Of a stretch of 64,000 nt of DNA, positions 48,081 to 61,253 are shown one piece after another (the stretch's first letter is position 1; each line of letters starts with the position of its first letter). A program made the translations under genes and the position numbers. This DNA is from Monomorium pharaonis (taxonomy: Eukaryota; Arthropoda; Insecta; Hymenoptera; Formicidae). The stretch covers positions 10,900,001-10,964,000 of the forward strand of contig NC_050476.1 in the NCBI RefSeq assembly GCF_013373865.1. The letters run 5' to 3'. The notes below the pieces were generated by a model that was given only the letters and a program-made list of their open reading frames with translations, ran no database searches and was not told where the DNA came from.

Positions 48081-48145
<65 letters not shown>
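48081..48145 (+). repeat. (GA)n microsatellite
   Basis: About 32 GA dinucleotides. It extends a spurious open frame from 47622. Confidence 0.95.
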
Positions 48146-48148
<3 letters not shown>

Positions 48149-48504
48149 GAAAAGTAATTAGTAGGAGAAACAATGACTTTTGCAAAAAGAATAAACGGAA
48201 AGAAAAAAAGAGAGAGCGTAAGAAATAAGAAATAAGGAGAAATATCAAGTAATAATAAAATAGGAAATAACATTATGCAATAATGTCTGATGTTTATTTA
48301 TAATATATATGTTTGTGATAATTACAAAATACTTTAAGTTGATTGTTTAATTAATATTATACGTATGATACTTATTTAATTAAAATTGTTTAATGTATAA
48401 TCTATAGAAAAAATAAAATAATTTCTTAAATAAATATTTATATTTATATATTTTATTCTGTTTTTACCCATTTATTTAATGTAAAATTTAATTTTGAATG
48501 CCGC

Positions 48505-49432
48505 TTTTTATCACGTCCATAGGACGTCCATAGAACACCCACAGGACGTTCATAGAACGTCCATTGGACATATTTTAGGGATCTAGCATGTCCACCAATT
48601 TCATAAACCAATATCCCATAGACGTCCATAGAATGTCCGAAGGATGTAAAACGGATGGCCTGTGGATATCCTCAATATCCGTTAAGGACGAAATACGTCT
48701 TATGGATGTCGTTAGGATACCCTTACGGAAAAAACACTCTAATTTTGAGAGTTTACACTCACTAGTGGGAGTTTACTCCCAAATTTAGGTGTATACGCTC
48801 AAATCTTGAGTATTTACACTAAAGATTGAGTGTTTATACTCGAACATTGAGTGTGTACACCCAATGATTGAGTGTTCATATCAAAGTTTGGATTTAAATA
48901 TTGAATATTTGAAAGTATACTCTCAACATTTGGATATGACACTCAATAAATGAGTATACTTTCAATACAAAGTGTAAACACTGAAACGTACACTCAACAT
49001 CTATCGGTTGAAGGTATACACTTAATATTGAGTGTGCACTCTTAAACATTGGATTAGAAAATGTTAAATAAAAACAAAAGCAAGAAAAGCAAATTCAACC
49101 GAGATTAAAATTAATCTGCATTGGTAGAAATGGACATAAAACGAATATCTAAAATAAACATTCAACTATAGAGTGTTCAGCTGGCTTTGAGTATTAATTT
49201 GAGTATTACTTTCAACTTGGATGTTTGCCATCTAATTGAGTGTTAATTTCAGTGTTATTCTTAAATTTAGGATTAACATTGAAATTAACACTCAATTAGA
49301 TGGTGAACATTCAAGGTGAGTGTTTACACTAAATTGAGTGTTTACCCCTTGTCCCAAATTATACTCGACTTGAGTATTTTTTTAAGTGTTATTTTTAGTG
49401 TTTTTTCCGTAAGGGTATCCGTGTGCTGTCTG
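48505..49432. mobile_element. Probable CCCAG-family relative, left end lost
   Basis: 48515-48717 repeats GGACGTCCATAGAA and GTCCATTGGAC words. The right end near 49420-49432 reads CGCAGACAGCACACGGATA in reverse complement, close to CCCAGATAGCACACGGACGT at 25803. A CCTTACGG element (48720-49415) is inserted near the right end. Confidence 0.4.
48720..49415 (+). mobile_element. CCTTACGG-terminated element, intact
   Basis: The ends are CCCTTACGGAAAAAACACT and AGTGTTTTTTCCGTAAGGG. TA flanks both sides (48718-48719 and 49416-49417). The 696-bp body is an array of GAGTGTTTACACTC-like words with a central segment (AAACAAAAGCAAGAAAAGCA). It is the simplest of three copies and a reference for the composite at 17345. 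Confidence 0.8.
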
Positions 49433-49609
49433 CGTATATGTACTTCTTTTAAATATCTTTAAATTTTTTAAATCTTTTCGAATATAAAATTCTAAATATT
49501 TTTTTATTTTATAAATATAAATTTATTAATTACATTATAAATTGTACTTAAATGTTATTTTCTATTTTTCTATTACTACCTGACATCTCTTCCTTCCCCC
49601 CCCCCCTCT

Positions 49610-49745
49610 CTCTCTTTCTCTATCTATCTATCCATCTATCCATCTACCCATCTATCCATCTACCCATCTACCCATCTACCCATCTACCCATCTACCCATC
49701 TACCCATCTACTCATCTATCCATCTATCCATCTATCCATCTATCT
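49610..49745 (+). repeat. (ATCTACCC)/(ATCTATCC) microsatellite
   Basis: Tandem ATCTATCC and ATCTACCC units follow a C run and a (TC) run. Confidence 0.9.
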
Positions 49746-51610
49746 ATTCTTAATCCTTTTCCTTTTCTTAAATTCTGTTTTTCTGATAAAATTCATGTTC
49801 CATCAAATACGTAAAATACGTGAACTATCCAAATGTAATATTTTAAATTAAACTTTTATTTAAATTATAACTATTTCTTTTTCTTTCTTTTTCTGTATTA
49901 ACTTATAATTCAATTTATATTCATAAAATAAAAATAAAAAAGTAAAAAGCTAAATGGCGCGCGCGAAGCGCGCATAATGTTGTGTTATAATATTTTATAT
50001 TTAAAAAAGAAACATTTTTTACATTTTTATAACAAAATAAAAAAGATTGTTTTTATTTATTTTCATTTTTCTTCAACATATCATTTTTTTCCATTTTTTT
50101 TCTGTTAAAATAATTATACTTTTTAAACGATACCTAAAATCCATTTTATCCCGGGTTCTAGATTTATCTTTTACCTTTTTAAAACTGTTCAATTTTTAAA
50201 AATTCGTTATAAATTGATGAAAATACAATAGATTTTCAAAAAGAAGTCATTTTGCGATTTTTTCTAAACTTATTTTGTTTAAATTAATGTTTTATGTGTT
50301 TAATGTTAATTAAATATTATTGCGCATTACACTATCGTCTTTGTCATTAAAAGACAAAGAAATTCATGTAGCATATATAATATTGATTTTAGTTCATCTG
50401 TTCAATGCAGCACGTTTGAGAACGAATGGGGTACATTTTTAACCCAGTAAAACATTTAAGGTTGAAAAATATAAGTATACCGTTCTAGAGTTAAATAAAT
50501 TTGTTTCAAAAATATAAATATAAATAATATATTGTATATGTATAATATTATAGTGGTACAAATACACGCACACGCAAATGCGCATACGTACACACACACA
50601 TTACATCAAGTTATCATATTATGCACATTATCAAAAATATAACCTTAAGAAATCAAAATCACATACCTGATTATCTGTTTTAAAATGTAATTGTAAAATT
50701 TTTATGTAAAAAATAATTTTGTAATAGTTTAAAAGAAACAAATTTTGTTTTTATTCAGTAATTTTTTTAATTTATAAATATTTATATCTGTATTTTTTTG
50801 TTTCTTTTTTTTCATGTTTGTAAGTAATAAAATTTTAACTTTATTTGGTGAAGATGATTAAAAAAAATTTATTTACTAAACATAAGTCCATTGTTACAGC
50901 AGTGAACAATTCAAATAATGTAACATTGAAGTGGCCCCGGCCTCTAAACTCAGGGCCAATTTTATCGCATTCAGTGGTGCGCACTAAGAGCATTTTGCAT
51001 TTCCAATGAAACATTTAGCATTCAAAACTCACTCATTACTATTACCAATGAAATACGCTTTAAGCATTTAATGCCAGCAAGTTTTTTTCAATGGAAGATG
51101 CTATAAGTAACACAGCACGTCAAATAATCTTTGAATTGAATTAATTTTTGATCATTATATTTACAAGACACGTTACAGTTTATTTTATCTAAATTTATTT
51201 TTGCTTTTGTCTGTAATATCTTATACAATTATTTTAACTTTTTTGACTATACATAAATTTTAAATTTAATTTACCCAAAGATTACTGTTACATATTATCC
51301 CTTTGAGTGGCGCATTATTGTTTAAGACCTACTTCTTTTCTTAATGTTATATCTAAAGTTTTTGAGATCGCTGATTACGAATCTGAAGTCAGATTTTCAA
51401 AATTTAAGATGGCGGATCCAATTTGGCGGTCAAAAATTCAGAAATTTATTCTATTTAAGTGAGAATCTGTAATAAGGAGTTTTCGGGACCTGTAAATCCG
51501 AAGTCAGATTTAAAAAATTTAAGATTTAACTTTATGACCCTAGGTGTAATTAAAACGTAAATTGTTGTTAATTTTTAACAAATATTTTTCTGCTATTTTG
51601 GTGCTCTAAA
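49746..51610. other. AT-rich intron sequence
   Basis: No gene or mobile-element termini recognised. Confidence 0.4.
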
Positions 51611-52861
51611 CGGGGGTGATCGCATTTGCTTACGTTCCCGATTACCTACTGCTTCGTTTGCACACAAATTTTGCAAAAATTCCCGATTGCCGACATTCTT
51701 GATTGCCCACGTCCCGATTGCCTACTGCTTCGTTTGCACACACGAAAATAATTAAGGTGCAAAAGTACGATTGCACACGTGACACTGTTGCACACATGAC
51801 GCTATTGCACACGTGCACATTGTACACGTAATATAATTACGCGCATACACATTGCACACATGACAATTACCACATAGGTTTGCGACTTTCCAGGCACCCC
51901 TACCGACGGGGTGGGTGCGGGAGGAGGGGGCCAAGCCCCCCCTTGCAACCTCCGTGTGTGTGTGTGTGTGTGTCCACGCTTTGTACTGTTCCACATGGGT
52001 TTGTGACTCTCCATGCAAAACGAGGTCTACCTACTTTTCTTTTTATTTTTAATATGGTATATCTCGAAAACTAAAGCAGTTACCTCTATAATAAGATCTA
52101 TACAACTTTGTCGAGCATAAAAAATATTATCAAAAACCATTGTCAAATCAAGGCGCTCAAGTTATTGGAATCGTGCCTTCAGTGTATGAGCGCAATGATA
52201 TCATGCCCAGATAGCCAAGCGAGATTAAGCATATCGGGCAAATTAATGCACTGCATGTATGTTGTGAACTTGCCCACAATTTGCTGTTATTGTAATTTAA
52301 CGTGGAACGAAGTTAACATCAGGAGAGCAAATAACTTTCATGAGTTTATAAAATTATAAGTGCATGCATTGAGGAATAATAAACTTGTCACATTGACAGC
52401 AATTGTGCATGCATGTTGACAACTTGCCGTCAGTTTGTTGAATTCTAATGTAGAATTTTATATGATGTCAGAACAACAGACAGTTTGAGGAAACACCTTG
52501 GCTTTAGTTTGATAAAATTAATAGGGAATAAGTCACAGCAAAATAACAACATGTTGCCTTTATTTGGCTATCTGGGTGTGTGCAATGTGCACGTGTGCAA
52601 CAGCGTCACGTGTGCAATGTGTATGGGCGTAATTATATCACGTGTGCAATGTGCACGTGTGCAATAGCGTCACATGTGCAATGTGTATGAGCGTAATAAT
52701 ATAACGTGTGCAATCGTACTTTTGCACCTTAATTATTTTCGTGTGTGCAAACAAAGCAGTAGGGAATCGGGACGTGGACAATCGGGAATGTCGGCAATCT
52801 ATAAAATTTGTGTGCAAACGAAGCAGTAGGCAATCGAGAACATAGGCAAACGGAACCCACT
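51611..52861. mobile_element. Variable-arm foldback element, copy E
   Basis: The left arm (51620-51860) has GATTGCC and TTGCACACGTGACACT-type units; the right arm (52577-52860) has the inverse TGTGCAATGTGCACG and GGCAATCGGGA. Outer units around CCTACTGCTTCGTTTGCACA occur on both sides. The core (51869-52010) has two CACATGGGTTTG blocks around GGGGTGGGTGCGGGAGGAGG and a (GT)n tract. Flanks GCTCTAAA and CCTCTAAA share 7 of 8 bases, an hAT-like 8-bp duplication. A CCCAG element is nested at 52206-52576. Confidence 0.75.
52206..52576. mobile_element. Small CCCAG-family element
   Basis: The ends are CCCAGATAGCCAAG and TTTGGCTATCTGGG, with TG on both sides. At 371 bp it lacks the 5S and tRNA modules. 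The interior repeats TGCATGCA and GACAACTTGCC-like words in both orientations. Confidence 0.7.
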
Positions 52862-52869
52862 CCTCTAAA

Positions 52870-55527
52870 TATCTCAAAAAGTAATAAATAATATTGTGAT
52901 TCCGTCTATTTTTTTTCTACTGCGTTTTCTCATGGTTTTTGAATATTTAAGTGACGTATAATTTACGTTCGCACTCGATTGTAGGATGAAAATTGAAGAA
53001 AAAGATTGAATGAATTTTGAAGAATAAAAATTAATTGGAATTATTTTTATAATTAAATAAACACATTCTTCATTACTGAATCATCCCTTTTTTGCCTGAA
53101 AATTATTTAATTCAATTTTCAAAATAAATATATCTTCTGAAGCACCCAGTATTAAACTTTTTTTTCTTAAAGTACTATGTCTTAAGAATAAAACCCTAAA
53201 TTTTTAGATAAAACTATAAAAAAATGAAAAAATTATGAATTTTTTAGTAAAAAGAGGCTTTTTATCTTTTTTTCCAAGATTTTATCTACTTCAAACATGA
53301 AAATTGATTGTTTAAGTTGTGAAAACATGTTTTTCAATGTGCAAATTATGTGTATGAATTTTTAATTCTCGATAGGATACATACTTTTGGTGCCATAAGC
53401 ATTTAAAGTCGTTAGGGTCAAAATAACCCCGTGCGATTAGTATTGAATTTTTCGGAAGTGTGATTATTAAGGGACTGTTTGCGTTCAATATAATTTACTT
53501 AATAACTGCTGATCCTGAAGTAAACCTTTTTTATTAGATTTACAATTTTTATTTTGTTGTAATCATCTTTATTTTGTCTTTAATCCATTTACTAACGGAA
53601 ATTATATCCATTATATCCGTGTTTAGCAGTTTCATAAATTTAGATATCCCTTCGTTAAAGAATTAAACACAATTAGATCAGGCAATACAGAGTTAGCCCT
53701 ATTATTATTGCGCAAAATTATTTGTTGTATCATAACATAAGACAGCATTACAATGGCTGGGTTCAGGGAGACGCTATTAGCGCTAAAAGTATCATTTTAG
53801 CCTTGTTGCTTAGTGAATGTCAAAGAAAGATAGAGCACGCTCACAGAGCCAAAAGCATGCTCTCAGAATCCAACCAATATCAATAGATATTTTTAAAATT
53901 TTGCCTCCAAAAAAATTAAACAAAATTTTTCGTCAAGACACAATTTTGATGAGACCAATGGACACATATTATTGTTTATATAAGAATATCCACATAGTTT
54001 ACAGACTGAATGGTATCGACTGTCATGTGTATCTTTAATTAAAACATCAAGTAACACTTAAGTAACTCAAATATAAGTTAAAAACAATGATTAATTTACC
54101 TTAAGGCCTGAAGAGTGATTTACTACCAATAAAAAGGATATCCGAATAATTAAAAAATAAATAGATGAATAAATAAATACAAAAAGTAGTTAGAAACATA
54201 AAATGAATAAATGGTCACAAGAATAAAATTAAAGGTGTATAAAGTAAATGTAAACTGTTTCTTCCAGTTGTCTATGTTTGAGACTGCTAAAACTGCTGTC
54301 TACTAAAACTGCTGTTATTGCGGATATTACCGAGGATATGAGTCGCTTATATACAGTTTACTTCGAGATTTTTTTTAGATTATTGAAATATAAGCCTGTT
54401 CTAAATATTTTGTGTCTATTTTGTGAATTTAATCTTTTTTTACTCTTTTGATGTGTATCATTTCAGAAATTAGCCTTTTATTAAGATATTTTTCCAGTGT
54501 CCAGAATTTTTATTCTATTCCATTCGAAATCATGATCATATTACATCCTAGGTTTAGCATTTACAGAGTGAAGAAGTATTTCATCACAATCATATTTTAT
54601 GAATATGATTGTGATGTTCTAATATTCTAAATTTTAATTGTCTTTTTGTTTGACTAACATAGGATGTTTCACACTCTTTACAATTAAATTTATAGACTAC
54701 GCATTGTATTAGGAAGAGAGTCTTTCTGAGCTTTAATTAATTTGTAAAATTTATTAATAAACGGCATTTAATTTACTCCATATTTTTGGTAATATTCCTA
54801 AATTTGCTTAAAATATTTTTAACATATGGAATTGTAAAATGTAGAGTACTTTCTTTTGTAAATTAGCAGTATCTTGTTTTTTTTACTTTAGTTTTTTTGT
54901 TGATTAAACTTTTTATTCATTTTTAATTGTTTAAAAAATTTAATTAATTGAACAGTTATTCTTTAATAATATCTCTACGATAAACTTAAAGTTTTTTTAA
55001 TGAAATTCTGGAGTCAATAATAAAAAAATTTTATCAACAAGACTAAAAGTTGTATTTCTCTTTTGCAAAGTTAAAGCTTGGCAAAAAATTAAAGATAAGA
55101 TACTTTTCAGAAAATGTTGGTTTTTGATACCAATTAAAACTGATTTTTCCGTCATTTTTTATAAGTGTGATAAATTTTTTAAAAATTTACAAGTCATGCG
55201 AGAATATATTATATATGAACATGTATGCCATATTGCTATCAATTTTATATTATGAAGAAAAATAATTATAGAAAGTCTGTCAGTAAATAAGAGATAAAAT
55301 TTAAATTTAAAATTAAAATTCTAAAAATTTCCATTAATATACTAATTTTGTAAAAAATTTTAAATTATTATTTTCAAAAATAAAAGGTAATTGTTGAAAT
55401 AACTTCTTTTTGTTATTTCTTGGATTTTTCCCTAAATTTTTTTGTGTATATTTTTATATTAAATGATATGAGACATTATATGAAAATTGAGTATATTTTA
55501 AAAATTACATTATAAATAATTTTGCAA
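52870..55527. other. AT-rich end of the PIG-S intron
   Basis: No gene, hairpin or clear element was recognised. The few open frames are short and of random composition. Confidence 0.45.
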
Positions 55528-55535
55528 TATTACAG

Positions 55536-55695
55536 GTACGCAGTGTACATTCCTCTATTTCTGCCCGCTATGATACCGGTGATATTATCGCTCAAGAATA
55601 TACAAAAGTACTACTTCCCTGGAAAGGACAATACAAAAAAAAAGATGGAGCATAAAGAACGTAAAAATAACGAGGAAAGTAAAACCGAAAGCTGA
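55536..55695 (+). CDS. PIGS: PIG-S, last coding exon
   Basis: The exon follows TATTACAG. Its first G completes the lysine codon begun at 11749-11750. It encodes YAVYIPLFLPAMIPVILSL, the C-terminal transmembrane helix of PIG-S, followed by a short basic tail (KNIQKYYFPGKDNTKKK ... ESKTES) and TGA at 55693-55695. The motif YIPLFLP is a family hallmark. Helix length and distance from the FPEDQK motif are as expected, so the coding end is intact. Confidence 0.93.
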
Positions 55696-55799
55696 ATAAG
55701 AGCCGCTTATCCGATAATAATATATTACATCCGTATAATTATGTGATTATTTATATATATATTAAAAATCATTTTGATCAAGAAATAATATATGGCAAT

Positions 55800-55805
55800 A
55801 ATAAA
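55800..55805 (+). terminator. PIG-S polyadenylation signal
   Basis: AATAAA lies 105 bp after the stop codon, the first such hexamer in the 3' flank. Confidence 0.6.
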
Positions 55806-56764
55806 TACAGAACATTCGAAAGGTTTAATCTGCGGTTTTATTTACAAGTATATCCTTGAACGCATCCTATGTCGAGTACTTTTAATACAATTAGGATGTG
55901 ATACATAGTTCCACTTAAAGGACTTTATTAGTCAAGAGTAATCTTAACAATAATTAAGCGTAGGTTTAAAAATTTTTACTCACTGTCGTGACGAATAAAA
56001 TACATCGAGATTTTGTACAAAAAGAGAAATACCAAAAAGAAATGTATGAGAAACGGTAAGCTGTTTTATTTCGAGAAAAAAAATCATTTTTAATAACATA
56101 TTATATACTAGCATACAAAAGTGTTCACGCAAAAGTATACAATAAACGATTTTTTCTTTTCAGCCACTTTTTTGTGTCATTTGATTTTCTTTTTTGAATG
56201 ATTAAATATCTGAGCAATCTGTTATTGAATAGCTTAATATTTTGTACTCGCTTGTTCTCTCCTATGTCCTTTTTAATCCTTCACATAGTATGTTGATTGA
56301 GGCTTATCGATCAGCATATCAAAGTTCCTATTATTATCAATAGTTGTCTCTTTATGAGTTAAAATGACCCAAGTAACACATAAAGCTGCAAAACGGCTGC
56401 GATAACGTTGTTACAGTTTAAATCACAGCATTTTTGTTTAGTACAGTTACTGCCTCAACATTATTGCAACGTTTTGACAATGTTGTAGCAGCAAAAATGG
56501 GACAACATTTTTAGGTTTTAAACATGTTGTTGCTGCTATTTGGCTGTACAGCTATGTTGCTATAAAAAAGTTATAATAACTTCTTTGCAGCAAAATAGCT
56601 GTACAGTCAAATAGCAGCAACAACATATTCGCAGCCGTTTTACAGCTATACATTCGCTATTTTAGTAAATAAATTAATAAGGCATAAAAATAATTTAATA
56701 AATAAATATTTTGAATATATAAATTAAGATTTAAAAATATAAAATAATTAAATTAAATTTTAAT
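55806..56764. other. 3' flank with palindromic GCAGCAACAACAT repeats
   Basis: 56370-56660 begins CCCAAGTAACACATAAAGC, similar to CCCAG-family ends. It contains inverted blocks GTTGTTGCTGCTATTTGGCT and AAATAGCAGCAACAAC. A right end was not found. The rest is AT-rich. Confidence 0.35.
56749..56764 (+). repeat. LINE target-site duplication, left copy
   Basis: TAAATTAAATTTTAAT is identical to 61451-61466. Confidence 0.85.
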
Positions 56765-57091
56765 CACTTCCGTTTCCGGGCCAGACGTGTGTAGTTGCAA
56801 GCAGTGAATTGAGTGTAATAAGAGGTGTTGGAAAGCGTAGGAGAGGGTAGGATAGTCGGGTGGGAGCGAAAGAGAGCGATAGAGAGAGTGTGGGTGGATA
56901 GGTAAGTGGAGAAAGAGAGGATAAGAGTGAGTTAACGTATTAATTAGGTGTCTCGGGGAATAACAGGGTTAAAGCAGGGAGCAGGTAGAGAGAAGACGTG
57001 CGTACGTGAGAGTGGGGGAGCAGGAGCGCCGCATAGTGACAGAGTAGGGAGGTAATATAGAGTTAAGGCGGGTTCAGTAGACGCGACAAAA

Positions 57092-57960
57092 ATGGCGGAT
57101 AGAGGCAGAAGCGACAGTTGCACTTCGGTTGATAGCATGAGAGGTAGCAAGAGAGTAGCTAGATCGCCGGCGGGAGAGGACGGAGAGGAATGGGATAGGA
57201 AATTAAGAGATTGGAAAGAGGAGATTGTTAGTAGCTTAAAGATGGTTAAATTAGAGATGAAGGAAGAACTGAAGGAGATTATGGAGGAGCAGGGTAGAAA
57301 GTTGAGAGAGGAGATAAATGCGTTGAAAAAAGAAATTAATGATTTTAAGGAAAGAGAATATAGATGGGAAAGAGAAAGAAAAGAGTTAGTGGTGGAGCAG
57401 GAAGAGTTAAAGAGAAAGATAGAGAAAATAGAAGTAGGAGGAGATAACGCAGTGGGAAAAAAGGTGAAAGAGATAGAGAGGAGGTTAGAGATAAAGGAAA
57501 GGGAGGACAGAAGGAAGAATCTATTAATTAAAGGTGTAGAGGTCAAGGAAGGGAGTAGGAAAGAGGCGGTGGAGAAGGTGTTCAGGGAGATAGGAGCAGA
57601 GGTGACTGTGAAGGGAGTTAGGAGAATAGGAGAGGGGAACAAAAAAGGGAGAGAGATGATATGGGTGAAGTTAGAGAGTGAAGAACAGAGGAAAGAATGT
57701 GGAGTAGGAAGAAGACGCTAAAAGGTAGGGAAGAAAGAATTTTGGAAGATTGGACTTGGAAGGAGAGGAGGATGAGATGGAGGTTAGAAAAAATAGCAAG
57801 AGTAGAAGAGGAAAAGGGAAATAGGGTATGGTTAGGATATGGAAGGATCAGGATAGGAGATTATTGGTGGAAGTGGGATGAAGAAGAGGAAGTCTTGAGG
57901 AATGAGAAAGGAGAGTTGAGGATAGAGGAAGGGGGGGAAGGGAATGTAGGAAGATTGTGA
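57092..57960 (+). pseudogene. LINE ORF1 (RNA-binding, L1-like), one frameshift
   Basis: The start ATG has a good context (AAAATGG). Residues 1-35 are polar, about 40-150 are a strongly charged coiled coil (EELKEIMEEQGRKLREEINA), and about 150-200 form an RRM-like segment (RRKNLLIKGVEVKEGSRKEA, then VRRIGEG). Near 57695-57700 the frame shifts. The C-terminal domain continues in another frame (ILEDWTWKERRMRWRLEKIA ... GNRVWLGYGRIRIGDYWWKW) to TGA at 57958-57960. This architecture resembles L1 ORF1p: trimerising coiled coil, RRM and C-terminal domain. It would bind the element RNA in a ribonucleoprotein. Confidence 0.75.
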
Positions 57961-60900
57961 AGGGTAAGTCAAGAGAGGAGAAGTCGAGAGAAGCGAGGGT
58001 CTTGAAAATAGCTTTTTGGAATGTGGCAGGGTTGGGGAATAAAGATAAAGATTTTTGGGATAATTTAAAGGAATGGGATGTAATGTTTTTATCAGAGACA
58101 TGGGCGGACACAAGGGGTTGGGAAAAGATAAGAGCCAGGGTACCAAAGGGTTATGAGTGGGGAGTACAGAAGGCTAGTAGAAAAAATAGAAAAGGTAGAG
58201 CAATAGGGGGAATGGTGGTAGGAATAAGAAAAGAGTTAAGTGATAGAAAAAGTAAAATAGTTGAAATAGGAGAAGGGTTAGTGTCGGTGGGAATTAAGAT
58301 TGGAAAGGAAAGTTGGAGGATTGTAGAGGTGTATATAAAGGAGGAAGGTAGGGAAGGAGCTATGCAGTTACTGAGACAGATGATGGAATCAAAGGATGGA
58401 GAAGCGAAGGTGATTATTGGGGGCGATTTCAACGCGAGAACCGGTAGAGAAGGAGGAGGTTGGGGGGAGGATTCGGATGGTGAAGAGGGGGAAGAGCAGA
58501 CTAGGAGAATGTCCAAAGATAGTAAGGTAGATAAAGAAGGAAGAAAGCTAATAGAACTGATAGGTGAATGTGGATGGGAAATGTTAAATGGAAGGATGGT
58601 AGGAGATGAGGAAGGAGAGTATACGTATGTAGGAGCTAGGGGAAGCACGGTGATAGACTATATATTAGTAGATAGAGAGGCGAAAGATAGAATAAAAAAG
58701 ATGAGGGTAATAGATAAGGTAGAGTCGGATCATTTTCCAGTAGTGGCAGAGGTGAGGAGTGAGGGGAGAGAGGTAAATGTAAGGAGGAGAGGCAGGGAGA
58801 TAAGGGGAGTCTGGGATGAAGAGGGAAGGGAATTGTTCAGGAGAGTTTTGGAGGGGGAGATAGAGGAAAAATATGAACAGGAGGTAAATGAGGAGTGGGA
58901 TAGGATGCGGAGTAAAATTAAGGATGCAATGGGGAAGACGGAGAGAGAGAGAAGGAAAGGCAAGAAGGTAGAAAGAGGCTGGTGGGACGAAGAATGTGAG
59001 GGCGTGAAGCGGCAGGTGAGGAGGGAATTAAGGAGGTGGAGAAAAGGACTAGAGGATAGGAGTAAATATATAGGGCTGAAAAGAGAATACAAAGTTCTAT
59101 GTGAGAGGAAGAAAGAGGAGGAGAATAGGAAGTGGGAGAAAAAAGCAGAAGAGGCCAGGAATGAGAGTGAAGTGTGGGAGATAGTAAATAAGGATAGGAG
59201 AAAGAAAAGGAGGGTCAACGAAGGAATAAGAATGGAGGAGTGGAAAGAGTACTTTATGTGTTTGTTAGGTGGAGTAGAGACAAGAGTGGTTAGAGGAGAC
59301 GAGAGAAAGGATAGAGAGAGTGGTAGGAGAGAGGTGGAACAGGGTATAAGCAAGGAGGAGGTAAGAAAGGTGGTGAGTAAACTAAAAGTAGGAAAAGCGG
59401 GAGGAGTAGATGGTATTCCGAATGAGGTATGGAGGTGGGGGGGAGGAAGGTTAGAGGAGTGGATAGGGGGTTTTTTGAATAGGGTATGGAGGGGAGAGGA
59501 ATGGCCGGAGAATTGGAAAGAAGGAGTAGTAGTACCGATTGTTAAAAAGGGAGAGGGAAAGCAGGTGAAGGAGTATAGGGGAATAACGTTAATGCCCACG
59601 CTTTATAAGGTATATGCAAAAATTTTAGCAGAAAGGTTAAATGAGGAGATTGAGGAGAAGGGAATAATCCCAGAAAATCAGGCAGGTTTTAGGAATAAGA
59701 GAGGGACAATAGATAATATTTTTGTATTGAATTACGTAGTAAATAGAAGTGTGGACAAAAAAGGAGGAAAATTAATAGCGTTATTCGTAGATTTGAAGGC
59801 AGCATTTGATTCGGTGGATAGAGGAATTTTGATAAAGACAATGAGGGAGAGGGGGATTAGAGAAGGTTTAATAGAGAGAGTAGAAGGCTTACTAAGAGAA
59901 ACGAAGAGTAGAGTTAGGGTTGGGGAGGAGACGGGGGAAGAATTTTGGACGGGGAGGGGGGTAAGACAGGGTTGCCCACTGAGTCCGTTGTTGTTTAATC
60001 TATTGATCTCAGACTTAGAAGAAGTAATGGGGAGGGTCAAGTGGGGAGGGGTGAAGGTGGGAGGTGTGAAGGTGTGTACGTTAGCATATGCGGATGACTT
60101 GGTGTTAATAGCGGAAGACGAGGATCAGATGAGAAGTATGTTGGAAAGGCTAGAAAGATACTTGGATGAAAAGAACTTAGTTTTAAATGCAGAGAAGTCG
60201 AAAATAGTGAGGTTTAGAAAGGGAGGAGGTAGGGAGAGTAGAAGAAGTTGGTGGTGGAAAGGAAATAGGATAGAGGAGGTGAAAGAATTTTGCTATCTAG
60301 GGTATGTGTTCCAAAAAAACGGGGGGCAAGAAGCGCAGATAAAAGATAGGGTGAGAAGGGCGGCGGCAGTGATGGATCAGGTTTGGGGAATTGGGAAAAG
60401 AAGGTACGGGGGTGATTGAGGAAGGAGGTTGTGGCTATTTGACAGGTTGGTATGGACGGTTATGGGATACGGGGTGGAAATTTGGGGTTGGAAGGAGAGA
60501 GACGGTATGGAGAAGCTAGAGGAGAGGTATCTGAGATGGATGCTAGGCTTGGATTGGCACACGCCGGGTTATATGGTAAGAGAGGAGATACTAAGGGATA
60601 AATTGAGAGGGAAAGCGGGAAGAAGGGCGTGGAAATATGAGAGGAGGTTAGAAGAGGGCGGAGGTAGCGAGTTGGCGAGAATGTGTTTAGAAGAAATAAA
60701 GGCGAGGTGTAGGACAAAAAAAGTAGGAAGTGGCTGGGAAGGGGAAAGAAGGAGTTTTTGGGAGGACAGGGGAGGAAGTTTGGTAGAGTTAGGCGAGGAA
60801 AGAGAGGAGGATAGAGTAGAAGCGATATTTATTAAGGAGAGAAAAATGCAGAGAGAGGAAAGATGGGAGAGAATTGTAGGTTCAGAATATAATAGGTGGT

Positions 60901-61253
60901 ATAAAATGGTGAAGGAGGAGGCCATACCAGGATACTTGAAAAAAGGGTGGGGAGAGAGCAGGTGGAGGAGAATTATAAGATGTAGATTGGGTAACGAGAT
61001 GAGAGGCAATAAATATTGGGAGGAGGAGGAAAAGAAAAGATGCAGATTATGTGGAGGTGGCGTAGAGACGTGGGAGCATGTATGGGAGGAGTGTAGAGAT
61101 TGGGGTTTAGACAGAGACAGTTGGCAGGAGGTGGTAGGAAGAATTTTAGGGGCAGATGGGGAGGGAGAGAGTTGGATTAGGGAATTGATGAGAGAGAGGG
61201 AGGGGATAGAGAGAGGCGACGATAGCATGAAGAGTGGAAAAATGGTTATTTAA
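57957..61253 (+). pseudogene. LINE ORF2 (endonuclease and reverse transcriptase), one in-frame stop
   Basis: The frame opens across the ORF1 stop (GTGA overlap; no ATG at the overlap). Domains in order: APE-type endonuclease (residue about 19 FWNVAGLG, SETW at about 46, GGDFNART at about 156, SDHFPV at about 260); reverse transcriptase (YRGITLMPTLYKVYAKILAE; QAGFRNKRGT; LFVDLKAAFDSVDR; GVRQGCPLSPLLFN; YADD at 711-714); C-terminal CCHC finger (CRLC at 61041-61052, H at 61077, C at 61092). TGA at 60417-60419 interrupts codon 821; the next 277 codons continue in the same frame to 61253. A TGG-to-TGA change is the simplest explanation. Confidence 0.88.

Noticed and set aside
47622..48149. 175-codon open frame
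   Set aside because: It ends in a (GA)n tract, has no recognisable motifs and AT-rich random composition.
58151..61228. Long minus-strand frames rich in S, P, L and F opposite the LINE
   Set aside because: They mirror the purine-rich ORF1 and ORF2; the plus-strand frames contain endonuclease and RT motifs.
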